Origin: Fistularia commersonii
Taxonomy: Eukaryota; Chordata; Actinopteri; Syngnathiformes; Fistulariidae
NCBI GenBank assembly: GCA_037954325.1
Contig: JBBMNZ010000022.1
Span: forward strand, 1,218,501 to 1,282,500
Reading direction: 5' to 3'
DNA: 64,000 nucleotides
Part shown: positions 11,095-22,250 of the stretch, in pieces
Position numbering within the stretch: position 1 is the first letter of the stretch
Layout: each line of letters begins with the position of its first letter
Position numbers and translations under genes: made by a program
The notes under the pieces: model-generated
Databases searched by the model: none
Told to the model about the DNA's origin: nothing
What the model saw: only the letters and a program-made list of their open reading frames with translations

Positions 11095-11810
11095 TCATAC
11101 CGTATGTTGCTGGAGAAACTCCAAAGGGTCTTCAGCAAACACGGTTTAGCGGTACATTTCAGAAGCCGCAACAACCAGAGGCAAAGACAGGAACATCTCA
11201 AACATCCAGGCAGAAGATGGAAGGTGAGGATTGTGATGATGTGACCAAACAACGTCTGCACAAACGGATGGTCCAACAGAGGAAAGCCACCACTTCTGGA
11301 CACGACTTCACCGTCCAGCTACGTCTGAAGGACAAGGGCAACTCCTCTGAAGACAGCAATCGTTCCATTCTGGCCAGAGAAGACAGATGGTTGGAGAATG
11401 GAGTCAAGGAAGCCAGAGGAGGAGGCCTCAGACACCAGCTTTCACAAACGCCGTACCTGGATCAACACCAAGGTCCTGGCACACATGGACCAGGACCTTC
11501 TGGACCGTCCAGGAACAGAAGCAGCTCCCGCAAACGTCCACAGCTGCCTCAGGTCATGTGATCAAACAGGTTTCACTCCTTTGTTTACCTTTTAACCTTC
11601 CAGTCCAGGTGATCCCGCTAAGTTGCTCTTCGGTTCAGATGAACGACGCCTCCGCTAGCATAGCAACGCCCTCACACCGAGCTTCTGCACATCCACTCCT
11701 GCATTAGAAGTGAAGAAGCTTCTGGGCTGAGGGGCTGGAACGTCTTCAAGTGAAGAACCTCAAGTCCAGTTGCCACCACAAGAACATTTCGTCCAGAAAA
11801 CACCTAGCAT
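11095..11810 (+). mobile_element. Penelope-like retroelement 3' portion
   Basis: Collinear with the copy at 30900-32230 outside the inserted LINE there. It contains a segment ending ttcaaacatccaggcagaag-like spacer sequence, the endonuclease tail, a 3' non-coding region (tttcactcctttgtttacc, catagcaacgccctcacac) and the 3' signature gaacctcaagtccagttgcc at 11755-11790. The reverse transcriptase region is missing. Confidence 0.7.
11219..11440 (+). pseudogene. GIY-YIG domain remnant of a Penelope-like element
   Basis: Within an open frame (10926-11561), residues from about 98 onward read CDDVTKQRLHKRMVQQRK, then SGHDFTVQLRLKDKGNSSED, then ILAREDRWLENGVKEARGGG. In Penelope-like elements the equivalent segment begins with VYIG, the second half of the GIY-YIG signature; that tetrapeptide has been deleted here (it survives at 31077 in the other copy). 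The frame upstream of residue 98 is non-homologous spacer. The downstream RGGGLRH motif marks the usual end of the domain. Without the catalytic motif the product could not act as an endonuclease. The element class is family knowledge and the deletion is seen by comparing the copies. Confidence 0.65.
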
Positions 11811-11902
11811 AGCTCTGTTAGCCGTAGCCTCTTCTGCACGGCTCCCTTTCCTCTACATGTTTTCTAACATCTCATCTTTTCCCGCTATTACAATTTCTTC
11901 CC

Positions 11903-11903
<1 letters not shown>

Positions 11904-11949
<46 letters not shown>

Positions 11950-12110
11950 GAGATGGTTACACTAGCCGTTGTGTAATGGAAGATTCCCGCCATTACGTTT
12001 GTGTGTTTGCCCATCCAACCTCCCCTGACGTGCAAAGACCTCCCGTGGAGAAATGAGCCACATCTTCATACCTGCCCCCCTGCCTCTGCAGCAGAATGGA
12101 CTTCTTGCAG

Positions 12111-12169
<59 letters not shown>

Positions 12170-12264
12170 AATACTGTACACACATGAGCACTGTCCTGTA
12201 TCATTCACCGTTACAATAAAACTACCCACATGCACGCTCCCTGCATTTTCCTTACAAATGCGAT

Positions 12265-12328
<64 letters not shown>

Positions 12329-12514
12329 GGTCCACCAGGTACGTGCAGATGCAGACCCCCGACCCTCGTCTGCACCGAGAAGCAACATGCAAATGCTTTT
12401 AGGAGTGTGTTTCCCAGACGGCGTGTTTTTTTTTTTTTGTTGTTTTTTTTTTCTCTTTTAATGATTTAATACTTTGTTTGGGAAAGAACACAAGCAGAGG
12501 AGTTATGGAAGATG

Positions 12515-12545
<31 letters not shown>

Positions 12546-12770
12546 GTTGCAAGATTTGAAAAAAACAAAAAAACGGATATTTATTTGCATCAGGCGCTCG
12601 GAGGTCGAGGGATCAGACGTTTCTTCAAACACTCATTATGCATCGCATTTTCCCCGATCTGTGAATGACATTTCATTTCCAAACCACACACACACACACA
12701 CACACACACTCGGGTGAAATATTCTAATGAGACAAAAAAAAAAAAAGAAAAAAATTGACAATCTTGTGGA
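11904..12770. repeat. Cluster of CA/GT microsatellites
   Basis: Runs at about 11905-11946 (CA), 12112-12166 (CA), 12266-12328 (CA), 12517-12544 (GT) and 12685-12708 (CA), plus T- and A-runs at 12426-12452 and 12732-12752. Frames through these are repeat translations. Confidence 0.9.
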
Positions 12771-13255
12771 TAATTAATGCTAACGCGTGCGGCGGCGGAG
12801 GGTCAGGCCACTTAAACAAATGTACCAGCTTTTTGATGAGCGGCGGTGGCGGAGCCATTAGTGTGATTGCGCGGGCGTCTGGGTTTGAAAACGCCGTCAC
12901 CCCCGGCGCCGCTCTTTGGCTCGCTTTAAAATGTCAAGTCTTTGACGGAAAGGGGAGGGAAGGAAAAAAATTAAAAAAAAGGACAGAAGGGGAGAGACGG
13001 AAAAGAACCAGGTGATGTGAGAGGAGGAAATGGTGGAAACCCGGACGAAAAACGTTTTAAGAAAGAAGTTATTTTTGAAAACATGGCGGCGAGAAGAACG
13101 TGGAATTCTCCTCCCAGACGCCGAATCGGCTTCTTCTTCTTCTTCTTCCACGCCGCTGTTTTTCGCCGGTCGCACTTGAACTTTCCGAGCAACGCCGCCT
13201 CCCGATGGCGTCCGGCGGCACTGCTACGTTTGCTAAGTTCTGCTACGAGTTGTTA
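12771..13255. other. Unannotated GC-richer DNA
   Basis: Several GGC-rich words at 12790-12860, a purine-rich stretch at 12945-13030 and TTC repeats at 13130-13150. No exon is supported. Confidence 0.35.
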
Positions 13256-13625
13256 TTATTCTTTGTTTTTTGCGGAATTATTATTTTCAGTATCTATATT
13301 ATTATTACTATTGTTGTTGTTAGTTGTAGTGGCAGTTATTATATAATAGTGACTCAATCAATTCATATATTTATCTACATTTATTTGTATTTCTTATTCA
13401 TAATAATAACGTGTTCACGTTATTATTACATCAATTATCATCCAGACACATAAAGCAGTTTAAGCATTTATAAAATTAATACAATTATAAATATATATTT
13501 ACTATTATTTTCATATTACATTTTATATCATATTTTATCATTATTTTTTTATTTAACAAACTTTTGAAAAATCATATGTATATTATTATTAATAATATAA
13601 TTATTTTCTAAAATCTTATTTATCT
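13256..13625. repeat. AT-rich low-complexity DNA
   Basis: ATT/TTA-dominated sequence with no recognisable element. Confidence 0.7.
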
Positions 13626-13754
13626 ATTAAACAATTTATTGAACCAGGAGAACCAAGAGGTAAAACAATAATACAAAGCAACTGCTGTCAGCGTCAATTC
13701 TTGGGTGATTGTTTTCTTCCCCACCTGGGAGTAAATATACAGCCGCCTCCCATG

Positions 13755-14064
13755 GAAACAACACACACACACACACACACACGCACACACACACGAACAC
13801 ACACACAATCACACTCACAAATCACCTGCTGTGTGCCATTTCTGTCCTTTTTTTTCTGTTGAATTGCTCTTAATGTAAACCACCAATGTGCACACACACA
13901 CACACACACACACCCACACACACACACGCGGTATCGACCTATCCTGGCTGTGTGAAAAATCTGGTCCAAAAGTAGAGCGGCAGCAACCGGTGCAGCAGAA
14001 ACACGTTCGGAAAATCAAAACAAAGTACGGCTACACATTCAACAATCGGCATGACCCAGCTCCG

Positions 14065-14110
<46 letters not shown>
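13755..14110. repeat. Cluster of (CA)n microsatellites
   Basis: Runs at about 13761-13808, 13890-13928 and 14070-14107, each with few interruptions. Confidence 0.95.
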
Positions 14111-14111
<1 letters not shown>

Positions 14112-14785
14112 AACCTCTCCTCGGTATCAGTTATCAGATATTGATTTAACGCCGCACCGGCTGCGACATCCATCTCTGCTTTTTCTCCACCTTCCCGCAG
14201 ATCCCTGTGCTTTTTTATGATATTTGTCCGGGGAGGCAGGAGACACGTCTTCTGAGATATGGGCGACCATCTCGCCCCGCCGAGACAGAAAATGGGATTT
14301 TTTTTTTTCTTTAATTTATTTGAACAATGGCTATTTCTCCTGGAAGTAAAATGCCTGGCTATTTGTGGCGAGGTGAGCAAGGCTTCAGCCCATTGCGCAC
14401 GTGGACGACGACGACGACGGCGGCGTTTTTCTGCTTGAATGTATTAAGTTTTTCATTTCATACCGGTGTCTTCTTTTTTAGCGGGGAGGTCAAAGGTCAC
14501 GCTCGACGGCAGAATTTGATTTTGCTTTTTTTTTTTTTTTTCTTGCGACATCACGGGCGGCGGCGCCGAATGAAACCATAGAGCGTTTAATGAAACGCGT
14601 CCGCCGTCGAACGACATTGTTTGATACACCTTTACCTTTATGGGGAAAGAGATCGCAAATAGGGTGTGTGTGTGTGTGTGTGTGAGGCGGGATAAAGCAA
14701 TAAAGCAAGGGTAGAGAAACTCAATGTTAAAGAAACATAACAAAAAAGATGGAGGTGAAGTATGAAAATAAAAAAATATACATAT
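14111..14785. other. Unannotated DNA with homopolymer and GT runs
   Basis: T-runs at 14299-14309 and 14526-14541, a GAC run at 14402-14418 and a (GT)n at 14662-14683. No gene is recognised. Confidence 0.4.
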
Positions 14786-14788
14786 ATA

Positions 14789-15061
14789 CAGGACTGTCTC
14801 AGAAAATTAGAATATTGTGATAAAGTTCTTTATCTTCTGTAATGCAATTACAAAAACAAGACATTCTGGATTCATTACAAATCAACTGAAATATTGCAAG
14901 CCTTTTATTATTTTAATATTGCTGATTATGGCTTACATCTTCAGAAAACTCAAAAATCCTCTCTCAAAATATTAGAATATCATGAAAAAGTCATGTTTTT
15001 AAATGCATTACAGAAGATAAAGAACTTCATCACAATATTCCAATTTTCTGAGACAGTCCTG
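14789..15061. mobile_element. Tc1/mariner-type MITE, 273 bp
   Basis: Starts caggactgtctcagaaaatt and ends aattttctgagacagtcctg, an inverted terminal repeat that continues imperfectly for about 50 bp (agaatattgtgat against atcacaatattcc). It is flanked by TA within TA-rich DNA (14787-14788 and 15062-15063). No transposase. A widespread teleost non-autonomous family with many near-identical copies. Confidence 0.9.
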
Positions 15062-15150
15062 TATATATATAGATATATATACATATATCTTTATATATAG
15101 ATCTATATATATACTGTATATATATATGTATATATATATATATAGATATA
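15062..15150. repeat. (TA)n-rich tract
   Basis: TATATA/TATAGA repeats directly next to the MITE, which targets TA. Confidence 0.85.
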
Positions 15151-15460
15151 TGGAGCGTCACATGGAGAAACATTCAAACTCACTCATTCACAAGAACCAA
15201 GAATTCACTCATTCATTCACACATCACATTAAAAAATGTGATTCCTCGCTAATTCATTCACGTCACGTAAAAATACAAGAATTCACTCATTCATTCACAC
15301 GTCTCACAGAGATATTGACATTCCCTCACTCGTTCACAAGTCAGAGTGGACCATGTAACCATTCAGCTTGTCATTCACACGTGATAAAAACAACATGTAA
15401 CCAATCACTCATTCATTCAAATGTCAAGTCAAAACACAAGCGTTCACTCATTCATCCACA
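15150..15460 (-). repeat. Degenerate tandem array derived from the SINE-like tail
   Basis: The phrase cattcattcacac/cactcattcattcacacgt occurs about every 40-60 bp. Reversed, it is gtgtgaatgaatgagtg, the tail of the SINE-like repeat. An older, more diverged counterpart of the arrays at 15651 and 20728. Confidence 0.6.
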
Positions 15461-15464
15461 CATC

Positions 15465-15650
15465 ATCTCTTCCCAGCTAGCTTCACTTTCACCTTTGGCC
15501 TTTGTTTTGGTTGAAATGTGACGGCTCTGTAACATCACGGGGAGATGACTTTCAATCAGGTGCATGTTTAATCTAACTGTAGGACCATCCATCTTCTTAT
15601 CCACAGGTCTTATCAAGATGTACAACCTCACTCTTTCTTTCACATGTCAT
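15465..15650 (-). repeat. SINE-like repeat, 3' half
   Basis: Matches the 185-245 region of the window (catcacggggagatgac, accatccat, ggtcttatcaag). The copy is interrupted at 15651 by the 36-bp array and resumes at 16005. Confidence 0.65.
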
Positions 15651-16012
15651 ACATGAGCAGACAAGTCACCCTATCATTTAGGGTATATATGAGCATACAA
15701 CTCACCCTATCATTTAGGGTATATATGAACATACAAGTCACCCTATCATTAAGGGTATATATGAGCATACAAGTCACCCTATCATTTAGGGTATATATGA
15801 GCACATAAGTCACCCGATCATTTAGGGTATATATGAGCATACAAGTCACCCTATCATTTAGGGTGTATATGAGCATACAAGTCACCCTATCATTTAGGGT
15901 ATATATGAGCATACAAGTCACCCTATCATTTAGGGTATATATGAGCACATAAGTCACCCGATCATTTAGGGTATATATGAGCATACAAGTCATCCTCTCA
16001 TTTAGGGTCTCT
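15651..16012. repeat. 36-bp minisatellite, about 10 copies
   Basis: The unit contains gagcatacaagtcaccctat and catttagggtatat. Copies are highly similar with a few shared variants (gagcacataagtcacccgat twice), which suggests recent expansion of multi-unit blocks. The minus-strand 117-codon frame is a repeat of YTLNDRVTCMLI and is an array translation. Confidence 0.95.
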
Positions 16013-16150
16013 GGTTATCCTCCTGCATGTGTCTGGACTGTGTGAGAAACCCGGAGAACCCTGAGGAACCCCATGCAGACATGGGGATAACATGGAGACT
16101 CCACACTGTGGGAATCCAAGCTGAGACCTACGGGCTGGGAGGAGGAATGG
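16005..16150 (-). repeat. SINE-like repeat, 5' half
   Basis: Contains gagaacccggagaaccct-type and gacatggggataacatggag blocks, completing the copy split by the 36-bp array. Confidence 0.65.
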
Positions 16151-16730
16151 TTACCACTGTGCTTCCCTCACAGGGTCCACTGCAGACGGTGAAGCGTGAA
16201 GGTTTTACTCGCCGGACACACAAACAGAAGTTAGTTTGGGTACTTTGAATGAACGCGGCATGGTCCATCAGAGATGAGGCTTGGAGACAGCGGGACTCTT
16301 CCCAACAAGACGTGCAAAAACAGCGAACCGCATACTCCGACCTCAAGGTTAAAACTGGTGGAAGCGACCGCCGGCCGAGACGGCGAGAACACACTTGATG
16401 AGGCCAATTCCATTCCAACAGGGACTCAATTACAAGTGCGGGTCAGTCGGTGACATTATTACTGCTTTTTATGTCTTTGTTCGTATAAAAGCTAATATGT
16501 CTTGGGAGCAGCTCTGCAAGGGAGCCGCCAGATAAGACTTCAAAAAGCAATATGAGCACTTACGCCAAATATGAAGGGAACACCATTTGTGTTTATAACC
16601 CGATACCGCAGCCGTGATGGGAAGTAATCGGGTGCAAAAGGGAGGGTCGATCACACGGTGACATTCGGTAAAGAGATATGGATCCGTATTCTGATCGACC
16701 CCGATTATTCGTTTTTTACATTGCATGGAA
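16151..16730. other. Unique DNA, possible conserved non-coding element
   Basis: No recognised repeats. The part from 16440 to 16710 is of even complexity and lacks the local simple repeats. Frames on the minus strand (16128-16418) lack splice context. A regulatory role is conjecture. Confidence 0.25.
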
Positions 16731-16959
16731 AATTCTATATATTTATAGAATCCCTATTAATTTATCTGTTTTTTTTAAATTAATTTAGTTATTTTTTTAC
16801 GAGAATATTGAATCAAGAATTTTCATTGTAATTGTGAAGACACAGTCAAAGTTTGCAATGACAGCTGCTCACAGATTGTCTTTTTTTAATCTATTTATTG
16901 CACTTTTACATTTCTTTATTCAATTATCATTAGATTAAGAAGAACATTTCTATTTTTTT

Positions 16960-17760
16960 TTCCATGAATTCATTCGCTCATTGGTTTGTTCATCTGTTTA
17001 TTTTTATGAGAATATTTATCCTGCTTGTCATTTAATTTATTCATGAAAACACTTCTCATGGATTGTTTCTTTTTTATATTTTATTCCTTCATTTATTATA
17101 AATTTCACAAGGATATATCCAATTTTTTATTCAATGAATTGGTTTGCTTCTTTATTTTTATGAGAACATTTCTTCAATTTCTTTTACATTTCATTTATGC
17201 ATAAACTTTTTACAATATTCCATAGAGATTGTTTGTTTTATTCTTTCTTTGAATTTATTTATTCATTTACTCAATGTTTCATTGAGTTACTTTTTTATGA
17301 GAACATTTCTCATAGATTGTTCCTTTTTCATTTTTTTTTATTTTTATGTGAATACTTTGCTAAGATTGTTTATGTTATATTTTATTTCACTCATTCTTTC
17401 ACTCACTGGCTCATTCACTTATTTGTTTGTTTGTTTTTATTGGAATATTTCTCACAGATTGTTCCTTTTGTATTTCTTCATTTATTTTTTTCATGGGAAT
17501 AGGTCCCACAGATTGTTTCTTTTCTTTTATAATTTTATTTATTCGTTTACTTACGCATAGATTTACTCATATATTTATTTTTTAGTATTTATGGGAATAT
17601 TTCTCACAGATTGTTTCTTTAATTTGATTTTCTGTCATTTATTCATTTGCTCATTTACTTATTTACTTGTTTGTTTTTATGGGAGTATTTCTAACAGATG
17701 TTTTTTTATTATGATTATTTTTTTTATTGTTATTATTTTATTTTGTATTTATCTGATTTC
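16960..17760 (+). repeat. Degenerate T-rich tandem region, unit about 90-150 bp
   Basis: The phrase tatgagaacatttctcaca/tagattgtttctttt recurs at about 17030, 17158, 17298, 17345, 17437, 17494, 17590 and 17678, separated by T-rich spacers containing tttatttattcattt. Frames here are F/L/I-rich translations of the repeat and are not membrane proteins. Confidence 0.7.
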
Positions 17761-17779
17761 TAAGACAGGAAAATGACCG

Positions 17780-18400
17780 GATTGTCAGATTTATAAAACA
17801 CACACACACAGGAACTCCAAAAAGGGGGGGGAACGCATGAATTTTTAATCCCGCCGTCTAATTATGGTGTGCGGCCCTGAGAGAGATATGATCCTGGGGA
17901 AATTACATCTAACAGTCATTTATCACAACAAATAGAGTGAAAACAGTGGTTGGAGAGGGAAAAAAGAAAAAGAGCGCGGCGAGACGAGAAAAAGGCCGAC
18001 CCCGACCCTCCTCCCCCATCCGTTAGCGGGCTCTGTTTTTAGCATATGCTAAGCAGATGCTGCACAGGGACGAGCGGAGAAGGGCAGCAGGAGGGTCGTC
18101 ACCAGGGGAAGCCGATCCCCTTAAGAGGCTCCGCGAGCCCGGCCGAAACTGGGTTTACAGAACACGTCCTCTATTTTCCCAGGCTCTGCTGGACCGTCGC
18201 CGCCGTTTAACCGCTCGGCGCCGGCCAACCGGGAAGAGAGGCTTCCTCGGAGTCCGGTTCTCCGTTTAGTCCACCGCCGTGTCGCTCTGAGGCGCAGCAG
18301 CGATTGTGTACACGGACACTCGCCATCCGTTCGGCCGTTCATCCATCCAGTGGGACGACCCTGGAGGGAGGCTAGCTGATGTCAGACACTCGCTGGAAGC
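17780..18400. other. Unique DNA with a possible conserved island, then GC-rich DNA
   Basis: About 17845-17950 contains tctaattatggtgtgcgg and aaattacatctaacag, with no repeat content. From 18050 to 18330 the sequence is CpG-rich and carries frames on both strands without splice sites. Confidence 0.25.
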
Positions 18401-18815
18401 TCAACAGTCCACAAAGAAGCTCTGAAGAGTCCAGATGTCGTGTGTCCTGACATGACGGGGGTTGAGAGGGTGAACCATCGAATGGCTCAATAGGATGTGC
18501 AAGCGACTTGCTGATTTCTTGTCGAAATCGTCTTGTTTCGGTAACTGGACTTGTATGCTTCATCATTTCTAATGGCCTGTCGGGAGTTTCTGAATACAAA
18601 TTGTTGCTTAAATGGAAGAGTTAAAATAGTGAAGTAACATGAACCCACCTATTTGGAAACTCAGGTCACAGGTCATTAGCAGTGAAGAAGCCTCTGGGTT
18701 GAGGCTTCTTCCAGTTGCCAGAAGATTTTGGCAAGAATTGACCATCACCCGATGACCGAGGACCTCCATAGACAATAGTTGCTGTTGACGTATGATGTAA
18801 TGAGAGGGTCGCATG
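18400..18815. mobile_element. Two opposed Penelope-like 3' fragments
   Basis: At 18500-18575 the reversed signature appears (cttgtcgaaatcgtcttg-like, ggtaactggacttgtatg). At 18675-18770 the forward signature appears (agtgaagaagcctctgggtt, cagttgccagaagatttt, cgatgaccgagga). Both lack coding sequence. A head-to-head pair of tails suggests two insertions or an inversion. Confidence 0.55.
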
Positions 18816-18826
18816 TCTCCAGAGTC

Positions 18827-19354
18827 CAGGTGTCAAACTGAAGCCCTGGTGTATTTAGATTTAGCCGGTGTAGCCGTGCCAAATGGCTACTAGCGCTGGC
18901 CTGCTGGTATGATAGCATGTTCCGCTAATATTACAAATCCCAGGATGCTCTGCAGGTGTTTCGCTGCGAAAATCACGACAGGAACCGAAACAAACTCTCC
19001 TCTGTTGACAGCAGTCATTGTGACCTTATGCTAATACCGGTAACGTGCTAGCCTTCCCAAAAATGGTGAAACGAAAGGCAGAAAGCGGGAGGTTTCTGGA
19101 CGGATGGGAGGCAGAATATCTGTTTCCGTATGGAAAACACGACCTGTTTGTTTTGTACATGAAGCCAAAGTAGCTGGACGACGCAACGCAACCAAACGCC
19201 GCACTTTTTTTTTTTTTAGCAGAACTTGTTTGGGTCTGCATGAAAACCTTCATTGTTTTATCTGGAGGGAGATTTTTTTTTCGCTAAATATCGACGTTGG
19301 CTTCGTCTCAGTTTTGAATTCTGGCTCACTGTGTATTTGAGTTTGACACCCCTG
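18827..19354 (+). mobile_element. hAT transposon remnant, about 528 bp
   Basis: Begins caggtgtcaaactgaa and ends agtttgacacccctg, the inverted ends shared by the hAT copies at 50952 and 53042. Inside, from about 19063, a frame reads MVKRKAESGRFLDGWEAEYL, resembling the start of BED-finger hAT transposases (a basic start followed by W and EY). It is soon broken by stops. The BED cysteines and catalytic domain are absent. No clear 8-bp target duplication remains. Confidence 0.65.
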
Positions 19355-20530
19355 ATATAGAGGACGTATGAGTGAAAGGATGAATCATTGTCGGTCTACA
19401 TAGCATGCAAATGAGAGGGTGAACAGTTGCTAGCAATAAATGACATGGAAATGAAATGAATCTGTCGCTAAAGGACGTAAAAATGAAATCTGCCTGAAAT
19501 CAAATCTTTGCGTTCCTGCGGCCGGCGCGTCTTTTCTCAAATGCATCCGGGGGTTTTGTACAGTGGGTTTAAAACAAAATGGGCAAGGAAAAAATGAAAA
19601 AGTAACTTTACAAAGTATTTTTGTACAAAATGATCTTTTCTTTTCTTATTTCTATAAAAAGAACAAAAACGATAGCAAAAAAAATACCCAGCAAAATTAA
19701 AGAGTGATTTAATAACCAGAATAGCCTTGTAAACATTATACCTCCTCTTATATATGATAACAATCAATTTTCTAATAAATTCTAGTAGCAAATTTTCCCA
19801 CTGTGACAAGATTTTCTCTTTTAACTCAACAATATTTTAAGGGTGTAATTCTGTAATTTCATCAATTATTTTTTTTAATATTAATTTTTAATATTAATTC
19901 GTCATGGATTTTTCAGTTCATTACATGTAAAGATTTTTTATAATTTACATATTTACCTCCTTTACACTAAAATAAAGGAAAAATTTAGACTGAGGATGTG
20001 CAAAAAAGGGGGGAATCATTGTATGTCTACATAGCATGCTAATGGTTTCCATGGATATATAACATGAGAATGAGGGGGTGAAAGAATGTCTCTACAGGAC
20101 GTGTGAATGAATGAGTGAATCATTGTATGTCTCCATAGGACATGTGAATGACAGGGTGAATGACTGCATGTCTCTCAATCATGTGTGAATGAGAGGGTGA
20201 ACGGTTGCTAACAATATACGACGTGGAAACGAGAGGGCGAACTGTCACGTGTCTCCAGAGGAAGTAAGAATGAGTATATATCTTGAGATGACGTGTGAAT
20301 GGTTGCGTCTCCATATGATGTGAATGAAAGGGTGAATGTTGCTCCCAATATGTGGCATGGACAGCCAGATGTCTACTGGGACGTATGAAAGAGTGAATCA
20401 TTGCATGCATGTGAATGAGAGGGTGAATGGCTGTGTGTCTGTAGAGGACGTGTGAATGAGAGGGTGAATTATTGCACGTCTCTATATGATGCATGAATGA
20501 AAGGGTGAATGGTTGCTAAAATTATGTGAC
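19355..20530. repeat. SINE-tail-derived degenerate repeats around an AT-rich island
   Basis: At 19355-19480 and 20010-20530 the words gtgaatgagagggtgaa and atgtctctatat/gacgtg recur every 40-60 bp in diverged form. Between them, 19540-19980 is A/T-rich with no recognised element. Confidence 0.6.
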
Positions 20531-20541
20531 ATGGGAATGAG

Positions 20542-21165
20542 AGGTAGGGTCTCCAGGGGTCGTATGAATGTGAGGGTTAACAGCAGTAGGGTCCCCAGAG
20601 GTCGTGTGAATGAGAGGGTGAACAGCAGAAGGGTCTCCAGAGGTCGTATGAATGAGAGGGTGAATTATTTCAAGTCTCTATACGATGCGTGAATGAGACG
20701 GTGAATGGTTGCTAGAAATATGTGACATGTGAATGAGAGGGTGAACAGCGGTAGGGTCTCCAGAGGTCGTATGAATGAGAGGGTGAACAGCAAAAGGGTC
20801 TCCAGAGGTCGTATGAATGAGAGGGTGAACAGCAAAAGGGTCTCCAGAGGTCGTATGAATGAGAGGGTGAACAACGGTAGGGTCTCCAGAGGTCGTATGA
20901 ATGAGAGGGTGAAGAACGGTTGTGTCTCCAGAGGTCGTATGAATGAGAGGGGGAACAGCAAAAGGGTCTCCAGAGGTCGTATGAATGAGAGGGTGAACAA
21001 CGGTAGCGTCCCCAGAGGTCGTGTGAATGAGAGGGTGAACAGCAAAAGGGTCTCCAAAGGTCGTATGAATGAGAAGGTGAACAACGGTAGCGTCCCCAGA
21101 GGTCGTGTGAATGAGAGGGTGAACAGCAAAAGGGTCTCCAGAGGTCGTGTGAATGAGAGGGTGAA
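20542..21165. repeat. 42-bp minisatellite, about 13 copies in two blocks
   Basis: The unit contains gaatgagagggtgaacagc and gggtctccagaggtcgt. A block of about 3 copies (20542-20660) is separated by an unexpanded ancestral stretch (20661-20727) from about 10 copies (20728-21165). The 164-codon plus frame and the 168-codon minus frame are 14-residue repeats of the array and are not genes. Confidence 0.95.
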
Positions 21166-21679
21166 TGTCATCTCCGTACGTGTTCCTGTGAGCGACCTAG
21201 CCTTGCCAGTGACACGGCGCTAGCTGCGGAAGATATGAACGAATGAACCCGCAGTGAAGGATGAACGTCCCCGGAGTGCCCGGGACCAGAGACCTCCAAG
21301 CGGAGCCGCTGTTTGGACAGGAACGCCGCTCGGTGCTGCATCTTTCGGAGCGCGGCGACAAAACAAACGCCGCCGGGACTTTCCCGGACGCGCTTTTCCT
21401 CGCGTGTCCGACCTCCCGCCGCCCTCCGGGATCCGACCTCGCATATATTTAGCCGGTAATAACGTACGGGGGGGGGGCATCGGAGCGGCGCCGTGGCGCG
21501 GCGGGACGGGCGGAGCCGCCAGAGTGACTGAATTAGGCCAGGTATCAAATCAGGCCTGTCAGCCATGAAGACCGAGGGCCCACTCAGGCTTTAAGAGGAA
21601 AAAGAAAAAAACATCAACTCCCAGAAGGCCCCGTTCCTCGTCTCTCCACTCCCGTTCCCTGACAGCTCAGAGGGAGGCT

Positions 21680-21680
<1 letters not shown>
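21166..21680. other. GC-rich unannotated DNA
   Basis: CpG-rich, with frames on both strands but no consistent coding phase and no splice pairs that I can support. It might be a small CpG island. Confidence 0.3.

Positions 21681-21681
<1 letters not shown>

Positions 21682-21743
<62 letters not shown>
21682..21743. repeat. (GT)n microsatellite
   Basis: A pure run of about 31 units. A second, interrupted run lies at 21877-21920. Confidence 0.95.
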
Positions 21744-21746
<3 letters not shown>

Positions 21747-21887
21747 GGGAATCAGGGATAAGGAGACTGATGAAACAGGAGGCTGGTGAATATGAGCGAG
21801 CAGCAGGAGTCATGGAGATGGATGGACGTGATCCTGCATGCGTGGACCATACGTTTCCTCATCAAGCACCTGTTCCTGTGTGTGTGT

Positions 21888-21920
<33 letters not shown>

Positions 21921-22250
21921 GGGCCAGGTGCCAGGCTCCAACCATGCCTGAAGACCCCTATGTCAGATGGTAAGTGGTCTGGTCACAGTGTGAAACAAGC
22001 CCTGAAGGTTCAACCCCCACCTTCTCGCCCCATCACGCCGGCGACCCTGTCAATCAAGCATTCGGGGTCAAAAGAGGAAAAAAAAAAAAGGAGAATTGAA
22101 AAAGGAGGAGGAGGAAAACTGGGAAAGATCGGGCAAAACGCGACGTTTCACTGCAAAACAAAATAAAAACAGGTTTTTGCAGCCTCAGATACGAGAAGGT
22201 GAAAGATCGGGTTTCTGGATCTCCGTCCGAACTTCCAGCTCCTCGCAGAA

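Noticed and set aside
10458..12469. Many VCVCVC and HTHTHT frames
   Set aside because: Translations of GT and CA microsatellites.
15640..15993. 117-codon frame of 12-residue repeats, and superficial CRISPR-like look
   Set aside because: The 36-bp units are contiguous with no unique spacers, in a eukaryotic genome; it is a minisatellite.
15651..16012. TTTAGGG-like words suggesting interstitial telomere
   Set aside because: The word occurs once per 36-bp unit within a longer unrelated unit; vertebrate telomere is TTAGGG in direct tandem.
17144..17776. Possible multi-pass membrane proteins
   Set aside because: F/L/I richness comes from the T-rich degenerate repeat.
19537..19809. 90-codon minus frame resembling a LINE-1 end
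   Set aside because: Only compositional (F/K/I-rich) similarity; no specific motif could be confirmed.
20665..21223. Open frames of 164-168 codons on both strands
   Set aside because: They are perfect 14-residue repeats generated by the 42-bp minisatellite; both strands are open for the same reason.
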